From positions 4,804,001 to 4,868,000 of the forward strand of contig JBAIZL010000376.1 of assembly GCA_036971475.1 (NCBI GenBank): a stretch of 64,000 nucleotides of DNA, given 5' to 3'. Positions 53,276 to 63,088 of this stretch are shown here, one piece after another. Source of the DNA: Prosapia bicincta. Lineage: Eukaryota; Arthropoda; Insecta; Hemiptera; Cercopidae. The translations under genes were made by a program, and so were the position numbers. The notes under the pieces are model-generated. The model ran no database searches. It was not told where the DNA came from and was given only the letters and a program-made list of their open reading frames with translations. Position 1 is the first letter of the stretch; the number at the start of each line of letters is the position of its first letter.

Positions 53276-56200
53276 TTAAATATTATTAAATAGATTCAGG
53301 TGGCGTAAGAAAGCGATGACACGGTCGATAGCCGTGACATCGTCCCTTAAAACCACCTTTAAACTACCTCGAAGACCGTAACGTATATACAAATTTTCCA
53401 ACTTATCACAATCAAGCAGGATATGCTTGATTGTAATATTATTTCTACAAAACGGACATAGTGGTGGATCCTCATGTCGCATCAACCATCCATGCGTTAA
53501 CAAAGAGTGGCCGATGCGAAGTCGAGTAACCACCACTTCCTCCCTACGATTCGAACGAACAGATGTCCTCCATGGTCGGACGGTATTTTTGATGTCCCTC
53601 AGCTTGTTTCTATTTACATTTTGCCATTCTTCATTCCAAACAGAGAATAGTGTAGTTTTAACTTTGCATACAAAATCTGATGCCATCACACGTTGTGTCG
53701 ATGGCAACATACCTGTAGCTAATTTTGCACCTTCATCTGCTTTAGTGTTTCCGAATATTCCACAGTGACCAGGCACCCAGAGAAATGACACCTCGACACC
53801 TCGTAATTGGAGCCTGTGTATAGAGCACAAGATGTCTCCAACCAAAGGGTTCTTAGTGTATATTTCCTGAATAGCCTGGAGAGCACTTTTGGAATCACAA
53901 CACACAAGATATTTAGATTTTGCAGACGGAATTGATCTTAAAGCTTGGAAAATTGCATAAAGTTCTGCAGTAAAAACACTACAGGCTGAGGGCAATCCGT
54001 AAGTGAAAGTTTGTCCTTCCATATAAAATGCACAACCTATCCCATTGTCCAGTTTTGAACCGTCTGTGAATATAGTCACAGTGTGTTGGTGAGTTTGTTG
54101 AATCTGCAAAAACTCCTGACGATAAATAACGTCAGGAGTATTGTGTTTTAGGTACATGGACAATGAGAAGTCACATTTTGGCTTTTGTATTGTCCATGGA
54201 GGGATGTAGCATGATGTTCGTTCGAATATAGGTGGATGTTCTAAATTTAGATTATTAAAAATGCGCAACGTTCTTATTCCGAAGGGAGCAGTTGAACGTT
54301 GACGCACATTGTAACGATCCTCGAGGTGGTTATCAAAAACTGCTTTGAATGCCGGATGTTTAGGTTTACTTCGAAGACCAGTGTAGTAAGAAATTTGTAG
54401 CATTTGACGTCGAATAGAGAGAGATGGTTCTCCAGCTTCAACTAGAAGGCTGGAGATTGGGCTTGATCTAAAAGCACCAGTAGAAAGTCTAAGACCAGCG
54501 TGATGTATTGAATCCAGGAGTTTCAGAATCGTAGGTCGAGCAGATGAATAGGCTATACAGCCGTAATCTATGCGCGATCTTACAACGGCGCGATAGAAAC
54601 GGAGCATACAGGTTCTGTCTGCTCCCCAATTTGTACCACTTAGAACTCTCAACATATCCAATATCTTGCTGCATCTCACCTTCAAATCACGAACATGTGG
54701 ACTCCATGAAAGTCTTTTATCCAATAAAAGACCCAAAAATCTCACATTATCCGCGGTTTGAAGCCGCGTACCATCAAGATAAAGAATAGGTTCCTGATGT
54801 TGCCTGCGACGACTAAATGCTATACACTGGGTCTTCGAAGCCGAAAACTTGAAGCCCGTAGATTTGGTCCACTCTTGCAATTTATTAATTACTAATTGTA
54901 AGGATCTTTCCGCTGTTGCCATACTTCTAGCAGCCATATATATACAAAAATCGTCTACAAACAGGGAACAGTGGACTGGTGACTGTACGTTTGAAGTGAC
55001 GCTGTTAATGGCAACAGCAAACAGCGTCACACTCAAAACGCCACCCTGTGGTACACCATTCTCTAGTTCGCAACGATCAGAATATATGCCTCCTAGACGT
55101 ACACGGAAAGTCCTGTTATTCAAATAATTTTTTATAAAAGCAAGAATGTTACCTTGTATACCCCATGATTTCAATACGTTCAAAATTCCTCTTCTCCATG
55201 CCATGTCATATGCCTTCTCAAGGTCAAAGAAAACAGCTACCAGTGTTTGTCGTAAGATGAAGGCATTCTGTATAGCTGACTCCAACAAAACCAATTGGTC
55301 AACTGATGAACGTCCTTGTCTGGAACCACACTGAACGTTGGAAAGAAGTTTGTTTGTTTCTAGATACCAGACAAGGCGACGGTTGACCATCTTCTCCAGT
55401 AGTTTGCATAAGCAGCTGGTCAGAGAGATGGGTCTGTAACTACTGGGATTAGTTTTGTCCTTTCCTTGTTTTAGAAGAGGAATTATTGTCGCTTCTAACC
55501 ATGCATCGGGAAAACCGTGCTCCTCGAATATACGGTTGTATATCCGAAGGAGAACTAGTTTTGCCGACGGTGGTAGATTTTTAATCATGGAGTATACAAT
55601 ATTATCCGGGCCTGGAGCAGAATCCTTCGTTGACGAGAGAGCTGACTCTAGTTCGTCGATAGAGAAATGGTTATTTAAACAAGAATCTCCAGACACTCCA
55701 ACGGTGAAAGGTAAGGCTTCCTGTTTACGTTTGTACACCTGGAAAGCGTCCTTGTATGCAGAAGATGAAGAATGTTTTGAAAACGATAACGCTAGCACAT
55801 TGGCAATTTCCTCACAGTCCGTGGTCAAAACACCATTCGAATGCCTTAATGAAATTAATGGCATCGGAACGGAAATGCCACAGACTGATTGTAATTTCTT
55901 CCATACTGTTGATGGAGCTGTAGTTCTTGTAATTGTGCCAATGTACTGCGACCATGATTCTCGTTTACTTTGCCTAAATATTCTCCGTGCTTTTGCACGG
56001 AAGATTTTATATTTTTCCAGGTTTTCACTCGTTGGATGTCTCTTGAACTGGTTCAAAGCTTTTCTCCGTTGACGAAGGATCACAGTGCACTCGTCATTCC
56101 ACCACGGAACAGGTGGTCGTCGTGGTTTGGATGAGGTTTTCGGAATTGCCTTTCCGGCGGCATTCAAAACGGTTTTTGTAAAGGAATTGACAATGTCATC

Positions 56201-56971
56201 AATGGGAGCCAAGTAATCCACGTCCAGTGATTCTAGATCTTGTGAAAATTGTTCCCAGTTGGCTTTTTTCAGGATCCAACGGGGATGTCGAACACAACAG
56301 GGTGAGGAGTCACACAAAGAGATCTCAATAGGAATATGGTCGCTACTGTAAAGATCAGGCAATGCTGACCATTTTAGCCTTGTAGCCAAGACAGGACTGC
56401 ATAATGACAAGTCTACAGCTGTCCATCCACCTGTTGACGCTGCTAAATGTGTCGGAGAACCGTCATTTAGCAGGTATAAATCCAGTTCCGATCTGATGCT
56501 TTCGATCAGATTACCTCGCGGGTTGCATTCTGGGGAACCCCATGAAACATGGTGGGCATTGAAATCGCCCACTAATAAAAACGGAGTCGGCAACTGATTC
56601 ATAAGGTCTACAAGATCTCTCTGTTGCAGGTTGTCACTTGGTGGGAGGTAGACACAACAGAGAGTGAGTTTGTACGGAACAGCTGTTTGAATTGCCACTG
56701 CTTGTAAGGGAGTTATTAAGTTCAGAGAAACGGCGTCGACACAGTCACGGGCTAGAATGGCTACGCCACCTCTAGCTCGATTTTCTGTAACGAAGTCTGA
56801 TCTGTAAACTGAATACTCCCTTAGATGGAAATTGTGCGATTCATGAAGATGTGTCTCCTGAATACAAATGTACATAGGGGACACATCCCTTACAATTAAT
56901 TTGAGATCCTCAATGTGACTTTTAACACCGTTAATGTTCCACTGAATCACGGTTTGTTTAGGTGTGGACAT
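53276..56971 (-). CDS. LINE A4 ORF2: endonuclease-RT-RNase H
   Basis: 1231 aa without interruption. Endonuclease WNINGV, QETHLH, GDFNAHH and SDHIPIEISLCDS; RT VFFDLEKAYD, NGVPQGGVLS and FVDDFCIY; RNase H FTDGSKLDNG, AELYAIF, CCDSKSAL, WVPGHCGIFGNTKAD; and C-terminal CPFCRNNITIKHILLDC are all present. Compared with A1, it keeps the four residues after the endonuclease SDH motif. All residues expected for target nicking, reverse transcription and RNA removal are in place. It starts 6 nt after the ORF1 stop, in the same frame. Confidence 0.95.
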   Translation of the reverse strand: MSTPKQTVIQWNINGVKSHIEDLKLIVRDVSPMYICIQETHLHESHNFHLREYSVYRSDFVTENRARGGVAILARDCVDAVSLNLITPLQAVAIQTAVPYKLTLCCVYLPPSDNLQQRDLVDLMNQLPTPFLLVGDFNAHHVSWGSPECNPRGNLIESIRSELDLYLLNDGSPTHLAASTGGWTAVDLSLCSPVLATRLKWSALPDLYSSDHIPIEISLCDSSPCCVRHPRWILKKANWEQFSQDLESLDVDYLAPIDDIVNSFTKTVLNAAGKAIPKTSSKPRRPPVPWWNDECTVILRQRRKALNQFKRHPTSENLEKYKIFRAKARRIFRQSKRESWSQYIGTITRTTAPSTVWKKLQSVCGISVPMPLISLRHSNGVLTTDCEEIANVLALSFSKHSSSSAYKDAFQVYKRKQEALPFTVGVSGDSCLNNHFSIDELESALSSTKDSAPGPDNIVYSMIKNLPPSAKLVLLRIYNRIFEEHGFPDAWLEATIIPLLKQGKDKTNPSSYRPISLTSCLCKLLEKMVNRRLVWYLETNKLLSNVQCGSRQGRSSVDQLVLLESAIQNAFILRQTLVAVFFDLEKAYDMAWRRGILNVLKSWGIQGNILAFIKNYLNNRTFRVRLGGIYSDRCELENGVPQGGVLSVTLFAVAINSVTSNVQSPVHCSLFVDDFCIYMAARSMATAERSLQLVINKLQEWTKSTGFKFSASKTQCIAFSRRRQHQEPILYLDGTRLQTADNVRFLGLLLDKRLSWSPHVRDLKVRCSKILDMLRVLSGTNWGADRTCMLRFYRAVVRSRIDYGCIAYSSARPTILKLLDSIHHAGLRLSTGAFRSSPISSLLVEAGEPSLSIRRQMLQISYYTGLRSKPKHPAFKAVFDNHLEDRYNVRQRSTAPFGIRTLRIFNNLNLEHPPIFERTSCYIPPWTIQKPKCDFSLSMYLKHNTPDVIYRQEFLQIQQTHQHTVTIFTDGSKLDNGIGCAFYMEGQTFTYGLPSACSVFTAELYAIFQALRSIPSAKSKYLVCCDSKSALQAIQEIYTKNPLVGDILCSIHRLQLRGVEVSFLWVPGHCGIFGNTKADEGAKLATGMLPSTQRVMASDFVCKVKTTLFSVWNEEWQNVNRNKLRDIKNTVRPWRTSVRSNRREEVVVTRLRIGHSLLTHGWLMRHEDPPLCPFCRNNITIKHILLDCDKLENLYIRYGLRGSLKVVLRDDVTAIDRVIAFLRHLNLFNNI

Positions 56972-56977
56972 TGTATT

Positions 56978-58309
56978 TTAGTGAAATGGATTCACCTGGC
57001 TCTCACTGCCGTCACTGACAATTTGTTGGCCTGGAATGTTGGACGTTCCAGGCAAAGAGTCATCAGAATCCATCACCACTATTGTAGTGGTGGAATCTGA
57101 GGAATTTTTTGACTCAGAAGGGGAGGTAGAAATGATCCTCTTTTGTGTCGCTTTTAATTTTGCACCCACTTTCGCAGGTGCAGTTTTGTTGTTATTATTA
57201 TTTTTAATATTATTACTCATAGTTGGAATAGGTTTTACACTTGTCTCTAATAGTGTCTTGCTTCTTCTAACTCTACCAGAGGTATCTGGCAATGGAGATT
57301 TCTTCGCACATTCAACATTATTATTTAAGTTGGAAACAGAATTTTTCGTCACCAAAGCTAATAGCTGGCTAACTTGCTCCGTGAGAACTTCAATTTTCTT
57401 GTTTAGCTCAACGCAGTTGGAACACGACTTCTCAGTGGTGATAGCTGAGGCATAAGATTTCGTTTCAAGTCTAGGTTGAGTTGACTTGAACTTCTTTTTC
57501 GCTTCGTGGAAAGATGTTTTGTCCTTTGCCATTATGCTGAGGATCGCTTTCTCCTCCTTGAACTTTGGGCAGTTAAAGGAGCGAGCAGGGTGATCACCAG
57601 CACAGTTTGGGCATTTCGGAGCACTTGTGCAAACCTTATCAGTATGGCCTTCAGATGCACACTGTCCGCATACCTCTGGCTTGGAGCAAGAAGAACTTAC
57701 GTGTCCAAAACGTTGGCATTTAAAGCACCGGCGTGGATTGGGAACGTAGGGCCTAACAGAAAGTCGTTGATAGCCAGCATATAAATATTCCGGGATAGAT
57801 GGTTTCCCGAATGTCAGGATAATTGATGTTGTTGGAACTCTCTGGCAGTTTTCCATCCTCATGATTCGTACGACATCTGTTACGCCTTCTGATACCAGTT
57901 CTGATTTAATTTCGTCCTCACGGACATACAACAGATCCCTGCATGATATTACTCCCTTTGATGAGTTCAAGGTTTTGTGGGGAGCCACCGAAACCATGAC
58001 CTGATCAAAGAAGGAGGTCATTTTTAGTAATAACTGTGACTGCTTCGCATTGCTTGTTTCTATCAGCAGTGTTCCGTTCCGTAACTTCCTTATGGAAGAG
58101 ACAGGTCCTGCTGCGCCAGTTATAGCCTTTTGGATTACAAAGGGCGATACCTTTGACAGATCTTTTCCAGCTTCTGCGCAAGACACAACTAAAAACTTTG
58201 GTGATTCTAAAATCATTTCTTTCCTCGTATTTACTTCTCTAGGCATTTTCGGAGAAACCTCACGACGCCTCTTTGCATTCAACTGGTTGGACATTTGTTG
58301 GTTTTCCAT
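56978..58309 (-). CDS. LINE A4 ORF1, zinc-knuckle RNA-binding protein
   Basis: 443 aa, starting MENQQMSNQLNAKRRREVS. This copy cannot use the longer N-terminus open in A1 and A2, because the bases before the ATG are shifted, which supports the short start. It is slightly shorter near the N-terminus and has a Gln-to-Cys-type change around MENCQRVPTTS. The three zinc knuckles and the coiled coil ELNKKIEVLTEQVSQLLAL are intact. The Asn-rich stretch (IKNNNNNK) in the tail is longer than in A1. Confidence 0.92.
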   Translation of the reverse strand: MENQQMSNQLNAKRRREVSPKMPREVNTRKEMILESPKFLVVSCAEAGKDLSKVSPFVIQKAITGAAGPVSSIRKLRNGTLLIETSNAKQSQLLLKMTSFFDQVMVSVAPHKTLNSSKGVISCRDLLYVREDEIKSELVSEGVTDVVRIMRMENCQRVPTTSIILTFGKPSIPEYLYAGYQRLSVRPYVPNPRRCFKCQRFGHVSSSCSKPEVCGQCASEGHTDKVCTSAPKCPNCAGDHPARSFNCPKFKEEKAILSIMAKDKTSFHEAKKKFKSTQPRLETKSYASAITTEKSCSNCVELNKKIEVLTEQVSQLLALVTKNSVSNLNNNVECAKKSPLPDTSGRVRRSKTLLETSVKPIPTMSNNIKNNNNNKTAPAKVGAKLKATQKRIISTSPSESKNSSDSTTTIVVMDSDDSLPGTSNIPGQQIVSDGSESQVNPFH

Positions 58310-59175
58310 AATTTGTTTTTAAGCTAACCATCGTGTCAGGCGTTACGGGCGAGACTATGAGAACGGGTACACCCATGGATCACTTTCGATCATTTCCAAC
58401 CCCCAGAACTCTGGGGCCCATAGTTTCCTCCTTAGCTCGACTGGATGGGCATCAGTCGAGAACTCGTAATACTGTGCACAGGCTCCGACACCTGTGCACC
58501 GCGGACACTCCCTGACCAAGGACCGAAGTGGCTAGCGGACCAGCAACCGCGCATACGTCTTCGGCAGAGCAAGCTCACAGCAGCGTCCCAGACCAGAGTT
58601 TGTCAAGCTCTGGACTTTTCAGCACTCCCAACGCGCAACGGTTCTGACCAGTCAAAATTCCCTAAGAGAAGGTGTAAGTGTTGAAATGTGTATAGATTGT
58701 GTTGGTGTGTGTATGTGTGTGTGTGTGTGTATGCTTTGTGAGTGGTGTAGTGTTAGGCTAGGGTACCGCGAGGGACGCCAAATCCCTCGTAGGTGCTGCT
58801 AGTCCGCACCCCCCTGCGGGGACTTTTTTATGGAAGCGACAGGTCCTGCTGCACATCCAGTTATAGCCTTATCCCTTTACGACCTCACTATCATGATCGT
58901 GATGGTTGAACATATGTGTTTGTTTTATTTTCTAACCACAATGTACTGAATAAAAGCTGTTTCCACATGATCGTGATGGTCTGTTGGTGAGTTGCGCTTC
59001 ACATTTTTGCCACTAGGATGCAGCTCTGGTCGGTACTGGCTAGTAGATCAGCCATTTTGTGACTGTAAATATTTTAGCTGTGCTGTAATATTTGTTGTGC
59101 CAGAAAAATAGTCTTATTATTTAGATTTTTGACAGTGATTCTATATAAAACTGCAATCAACATATTAAATAAAAG

Positions 59176-59467
59176 GTAAGTACTATTATTTTTATGATGC
59201 ATCAATTTTATCACAATTTTAATGCTACATATATATGTACCATCACGTTTGTGATGGTTAGGCATTACGTCAGACTTTACCATACTTTTCAACTGTTACA
59301 ATCGTGACGGTTAGGTGTTAATATATATATATATTTTTTTAGTAGTTTTTTATTCCTAAAACGTGTTTAACTTATTATTATTTCTTTTTTAAAAATTAAA
59401 ATTTTTGAAAATATGTAAGCCAGTTTTAATTACTTTTTACAATATGCTAAATTATTTGGTATTGTAG
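59176..59467 (+). other. Probable 5'-UTR intron of the piggyBac transposase gene
   Basis: AAAAG|GTAAGTA at 59171-59182 is a near-consensus donor. TTGGTATTGTAG at 59456-59467 is an acceptor directly before the ATG. The interval has no coding potential. Confidence 0.5.
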
Positions 59468-61253
59468 ATGGTATCAAGATACGACCCATATTTTGATGAA
59501 AATATACTCAAACTTCTGGATGAAACAAGCGATATTGAATTAGACGATGACGATACAGATGCTGACAAATCATATGTTCCTTCACGTGAAGATCTTCTTA
59601 GTTCAGAAAGTGATTCCGAAATAGTTGAAACAGTAATTGCAGAACCTACAAAATTATCTAAAGAAGCAGAAGATAAGCAGCTAAAGGAGGGTGATGAAAG
59701 TAAACATGTTGTCAAGAAGATTAAAAGAACTATGAAGAAAAGTTCTAAAAAAAAGACAAATAACTGGGACTACTGCAAACAAATGCAAACAATCTCACCA
59801 TAACAGAAAAACTCCAGTACGACAGTGGAAGAAAGGTCAATTCAAGAGCAAAGCTTATCCTGGTCCATTAGATCCAGCCTCATTACAGGTAAGGTGTTTT
59901 CTATTAGCCTAAAGTTTCCAAAAACGCTAATACAGCATGCCTGAATTTGGTGGTGTTTGGTCTGATTACAGAATCCGAGCCCAGTGAAACTACCAAGTGA
60001 GTATTTCAAGCAGTACTTTTCAGAAGACTTTTACATCAAAGCTGCTCTTTACACAAACATGTATTCAGTTAAAACAACAGGAAAATCAGTTAACACCAAT
60101 CCACAAGAACTCAAGACCTTCATTGCACTTAACATTCTAATGGGATGTTTCCCTTTTCCACGCATTAGGTTGTACTGGCAACGAGGTTACAGTTTTCCAA
60201 GTATATCTGACTTCATGGCTCGAGACAGATTTCTATTGTTAAGAAATATGTTACACTTAGTTGATACAGAAAATCCACCTACAAATGGACAAAACCGACT
60301 ATGGAAAGTCCAACCAATTATTGATGCCGTTAAGAATGTATGTCTAAACTTGCCACGGGATTTTATAACTTACAGTATCGATGAGCAAATGATACCTTTT
60401 ACGGGTCGTTGTCCATTCAGACAATTTGTAAAAAATAAGCCCCGACCCGTTGGGCTTAAGGTCTTTGTCATCACAGCTTCTTCTGGCTTAGTGCTCGATT
60501 TCGAGGTGTACCAGGGACAAACTACTGCGTTAATACATACTGAGCTAGGGCAAGGACCAGCAGTAGTTATGACACTTGTTAAAACAATCCCACAAGACAG
60601 CTTTGTTTTTTTTGATAGGTACTTCACATCTGTGCCTTTACTGGAGAAACTGAACTCAGTTGGGATTGAAGCTTCCGGAACAATTATGGGCAACCGCATC
60701 AGTGGGATACAGGAGGAAAATGGAGATCTTCATTTAAAAAGAGGACAGAGTAAAGAGTACGTTTCAGAAGATGGAAAAATTGTACTTGTGGAGTGGCAAG
60801 ACACAAAAAAGGTATTGATGGCATCAACATGTTTTGGAACAACTCCAGCTACAAATGTAAAGCGTTGGTCAAAGAAGGACAACCAACACATTGATGTCCC
60901 TTGTCCTCCAATAGTTACAAATTATAATAAATGTATGGGAGGAGTTGACATGTTCAACCAACTAATGGAATATTATCGTTCCTTTTTTAGAACAAGGAAA
61001 TGGACGCTTAAAGTCATTATCCGTTTTATAGATTTTGCTGTTGTGAATTCATATTTGATGTACCTGAGAGATGCAAAATCCAACAAACTTCAAAGAAAAA
61101 CACGTCATGACCTATTGGGTTTTCGACTTGCAATCTATGAGTGGCTTCTTCATTCGCATGAAGAAGTTCGAAACAATGTCATAAATGTAAATGAAGAGCC
61201 AGAAAGTAATGAACCTGAAATGAAGCGCTCTAAATATTACAATCCTCCTGTCA
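59468..61253 (+). pseudogene. piggyBac transposase, catalytic DDD intact, C-terminus truncated
   Basis: Exon 1 starts MVSRYDPYFDENILKLLDE and is acidic, then Lys-rich. An A run of eight at 59747-59754 puts the following VRQWKKGQFKSKAYPGPLDP out of frame by one base. CAG|GTAAGG at 59889 and TGATTACAG at 59971 define an 83-bp phase-0 intron. Exon 2 runs NPSPVKLPSEYFKQYF onward. The catalytic triad is present: YSIDEQMIPF, VFFDRYFTS and MGGVDMFNQ (D133, D211, D322 counted from the in-frame codon at 59984). The enzyme cuts and pastes at TTAA. The C-terminal Cys-rich domain is missing: after YYNPPVI the frame enters a LINE tail. Confidence 0.8.
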
Positions 61254-63088
61254 TTTTTTTTTTTTCCAGGCGAAAAACCTATTGAGGTTATCATCGCATG
61301 GTGGAACTCGAGGAATTTGTATGCTCAGGAGGTGAGATGGAATGGGCCCCTCCTTTGGCCTTTGCTTTTTTTTTCTTTTTTCTCCCCAACTTTAATTGGG
61401 GCATTCTTTTTTAAAATATCAAAATTTGATTTATTTTTCCTACCCTCTGATGTTACGGACTTCACGCTTTCAGACTTATTAATTGTTCTAAATGTCTTTC
61501 CTTTGTGGAGAGATACCTGTGTAGGAATGCTTGTATCGTCTGATTTGCTACGTACTAGCAGATTACTCGGCGTAGGCGCTGGTTGTACTATACTTACTGA
61601 AGGTCCATTTGTCACTAAAGACAGAAGGCGTGCAACCTGCTCAGTAAGGGCTTCAATTTTTCCGGTCAGGTCTGCGCAGTTGGCACAGGAAGACTTCGTA
61701 GCGCTCGCGGAAGCAGCATAAGTTTTATTGACATTTGGTTGGGAAGCTTTAAAGATCCTCTTAGCTTCAGCAAATGATATCTTCTGGTTAGCCATAATGC
61801 CAAGGATTCCTTTCTCCTCCTTAAAGTGAGGACAGTTGTAAGATCGCGCTGGATGATCGCCCCCACAGTTAGCGCACTTCGGGGGGTTACCGCAATCTTT
61901 TTCATCATGACCTTCCATGCTACACTTGCCGCATACACTCTGTTTAGAACACGCAGAACTAATGTGCCCAAAACGCTGACACTTGAAGCATCGCCGAGGA
62001 TTAGCTACGTAAGGCCTCACTGTCAGCCTTTGATAACCAGCATTAATATATTCAGGAATCTCTGGTTTCCCAAAAGTAAGTATGAAAGAGGCTGTTTTAA
62101 TTTTCTCGCCTTTTTCAGATTTCATAATTACAGCCACATCCGTAACAGACTGTGACGAGAGTTCGGCCTTGATTTCATTTATTGGGACGTGCATCAAGTC
62201 CCTACATGTGATGACCCCCTTAGAGAAATTCAACGATCTATGGGGAGCCACAGAAACCTTGACTTGGTCGAAGAAGGAAGTCGTTTTCAACAGAGATCGG
62301 GTCTGCCTTTCACTACTAGTAACAACAAGCAGTGTCCCATTTCTTAATTTCTTGATAGATGCGACAGGACTTCCAGCACAGGCAGTAACTGCTTTATTTA
62401 TAAGAAACGGTGAAACTTTAGACAAATCCTTACCATCTTCGGCACTAGAAATTATTAAATATTTAGGCGATGGCAATGCTTGTGACGTTGCCACCATCAA
62501 CTTCTTCCTCAAGTCGTCACATTTAGGCTCATCAGGTGAATCCTGACGAGTCCTATTTAAGCTCAAACAATTTGACTTAGTTTTAGGATCCATAGAATGA
62601 TTTTAGCCAACCATCGTGTCTGGCGTTACGGGCGAGACTATAGGAACGGGTACACCCTTGGATCACTTTCGATCATTTCCAATCTCCAGAACTCTGGAGC
62701 CTATAGTATTCTCCTTAGCTCGACTGGATGGGCATCAGTCGAGAACTCGTAATACTGTGCACAAGCTCCGACACCTGTGCACCGCGGACACTCCCTGACC
62801 AAGGACCGAAGCGGCTGGTAGACCAGAAACCGCGCTTACGTCTTCGGCAGAGCAAGCTCACATCAGCGTCCCAGACCAGAGTTTGTCAAGCTCTGGAATT
62901 TTCAGCACTCCCGACGCGCAACGATTCTGACCAGTCAAACTCCCTAAGTGAAGATGTTAGTGTATGTGCATGTGCGTGCGTGTGTGTGTGTGTGTGTGGG
63001 CTTTGTGAGTGGTGTAGTGTTAGGCTAGGGTACCGCGAGGGACGCCAAATCCCTCGTAGGTGCGGCTAGTCCGCACCCCCCTGCGGGG
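61254..63088 (-). mobile_element. C1: ORF1-only LINE with ORF2 deleted
   Basis: Poly(T) and a family-A hairpin (61254-61297) are joined directly to a short spacer, then ORF1 and a complete structured 5' UTR ending GGGG at 63088. The whole of ORF2 and most of the 3' UTR are absent. ORF1 is closer to LINE-B, while the 3' hairpin is of LINE-A type. No clean target-site duplication is seen (GTCAT on both sides at most), so it could also be two fragments joined by chance. Confidence 0.65.
61325..62593 (-). CDS. C1 ORF1, third-lineage zinc-knuckle protein
   Basis: 422 aa, starting MDPKTKSNCLSLNRTRQDSP. An upstream ATG is closed by a stop, so this start is firm. It has an RRM-like region (SIKKLRNGTLLVV), zinc knuckles CFKCQRFGHISSAC, CGKCSMEGHDEKDC and CANCGGDHPARSYNC, and a coiled coil DLTGKIEALTEQVARLLSL. 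The tail is shorter and different (KKNAPIKVGEKKEKKSKGQ) and ends in GPFHLTS with no counterpart elsewhere. It is LINE-B-like but clearly distinct from B1 and B2, so it marks a third ORF1 lineage. No ORF2 follows. Confidence 0.85.
   Translation of the reverse strand: MDPKTKSNCLSLNRTRQDSPDEPKCDDLRKKLMVATSQALPSPKYLIISSAEDGKDLSKVSPFLINKAVTACAGSPVASIKKLRNGTLLVVTSSERQTRSLLKTTSFFDQVKVSVAPHRSLNFSKGVITCRDLMHVPINEIKAELSSQSVTDVAVIMKSEKGEKIKTASFILTFGKPEIPEYINAGYQRLTVRPYVANPRRCFKCQRFGHISSACSKQSVCGKCSMEGHDEKDCGNPPKCANCGGDHPARSYNCPHFKEEKGILGIMANQKISFAEAKRIFKASQPNVNKTYAASASATKSSCANCADLTGKIEALTEQVARLLSLVTNGPSVSIVQPAPTPSNLLVRSKSDDTSIPTQVSLHKGKTFRTINKSESVKSVTSEGRKNKSNFDILKKNAPIKVGEKKEKKSKGQRRGPFHLTS

Larger units (their letters stand above)
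53096..58821 (-). mobile_element. LINE A4: full-length LINE-A with both ORFs open
   Basis: Poly(T) 53096 to about 53125, family-A hairpin, ORF2 (1231 aa), ORF1 (443 aa), structured 5' UTR and 5' end GGGG at 58821. A 13-bp target-site duplication, ACTTTTTTATGGA, lies at 53083-53095 and 58822-58834 in LINE A3 ORF1. It is the best candidate in the window for a retrotransposition-competent copy. Confidence 0.96.
42045..58872 (-). mobile_element. LINE A3: LINE-A copy split by two later LINE insertions
   Basis: Its pieces are 42045-43424 (poly(T) of about 38, 3' UTR, ORF2 C-terminus), 49456-53095 (rest of ORF2, most of ORF1) and 58835-58872 (38 bp of ORF1). LINE B2 sits between the first two, LINE A4 between the last two, each with its own duplication of A3 sequence. 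The 5' end is truncated in ORF1, or cut by piggyBac. The left flank is the foldback right arm and the right flank starts with piggyBac CCC. Confidence 0.9.
58873..61253 (+). mobile_element. piggyBac-like DNA transposon, 3' end lost
   Basis: It begins CCCTTTACGACC at 58873, as piggyBac ends typically begin with CCC. The flanking four bases are TTAT, not TTAA. The subterminal motif ATCGTGATGGT occurs at about 58907 and 58972, with weaker relatives near 59240 and 59303. It carries a spliced transposase gene. A LINE tail at 61254 removes the C-terminus and the right terminal repeat. Confidence 0.8.

Noticed and set aside
59984..60000. Independent start of the piggyBac transposase at 59984
   Set aside because: The codon there is GTG and the preceding sequence is a splice acceptor with in-frame exon sequence on both sides; the real start is upstream in exon 1.
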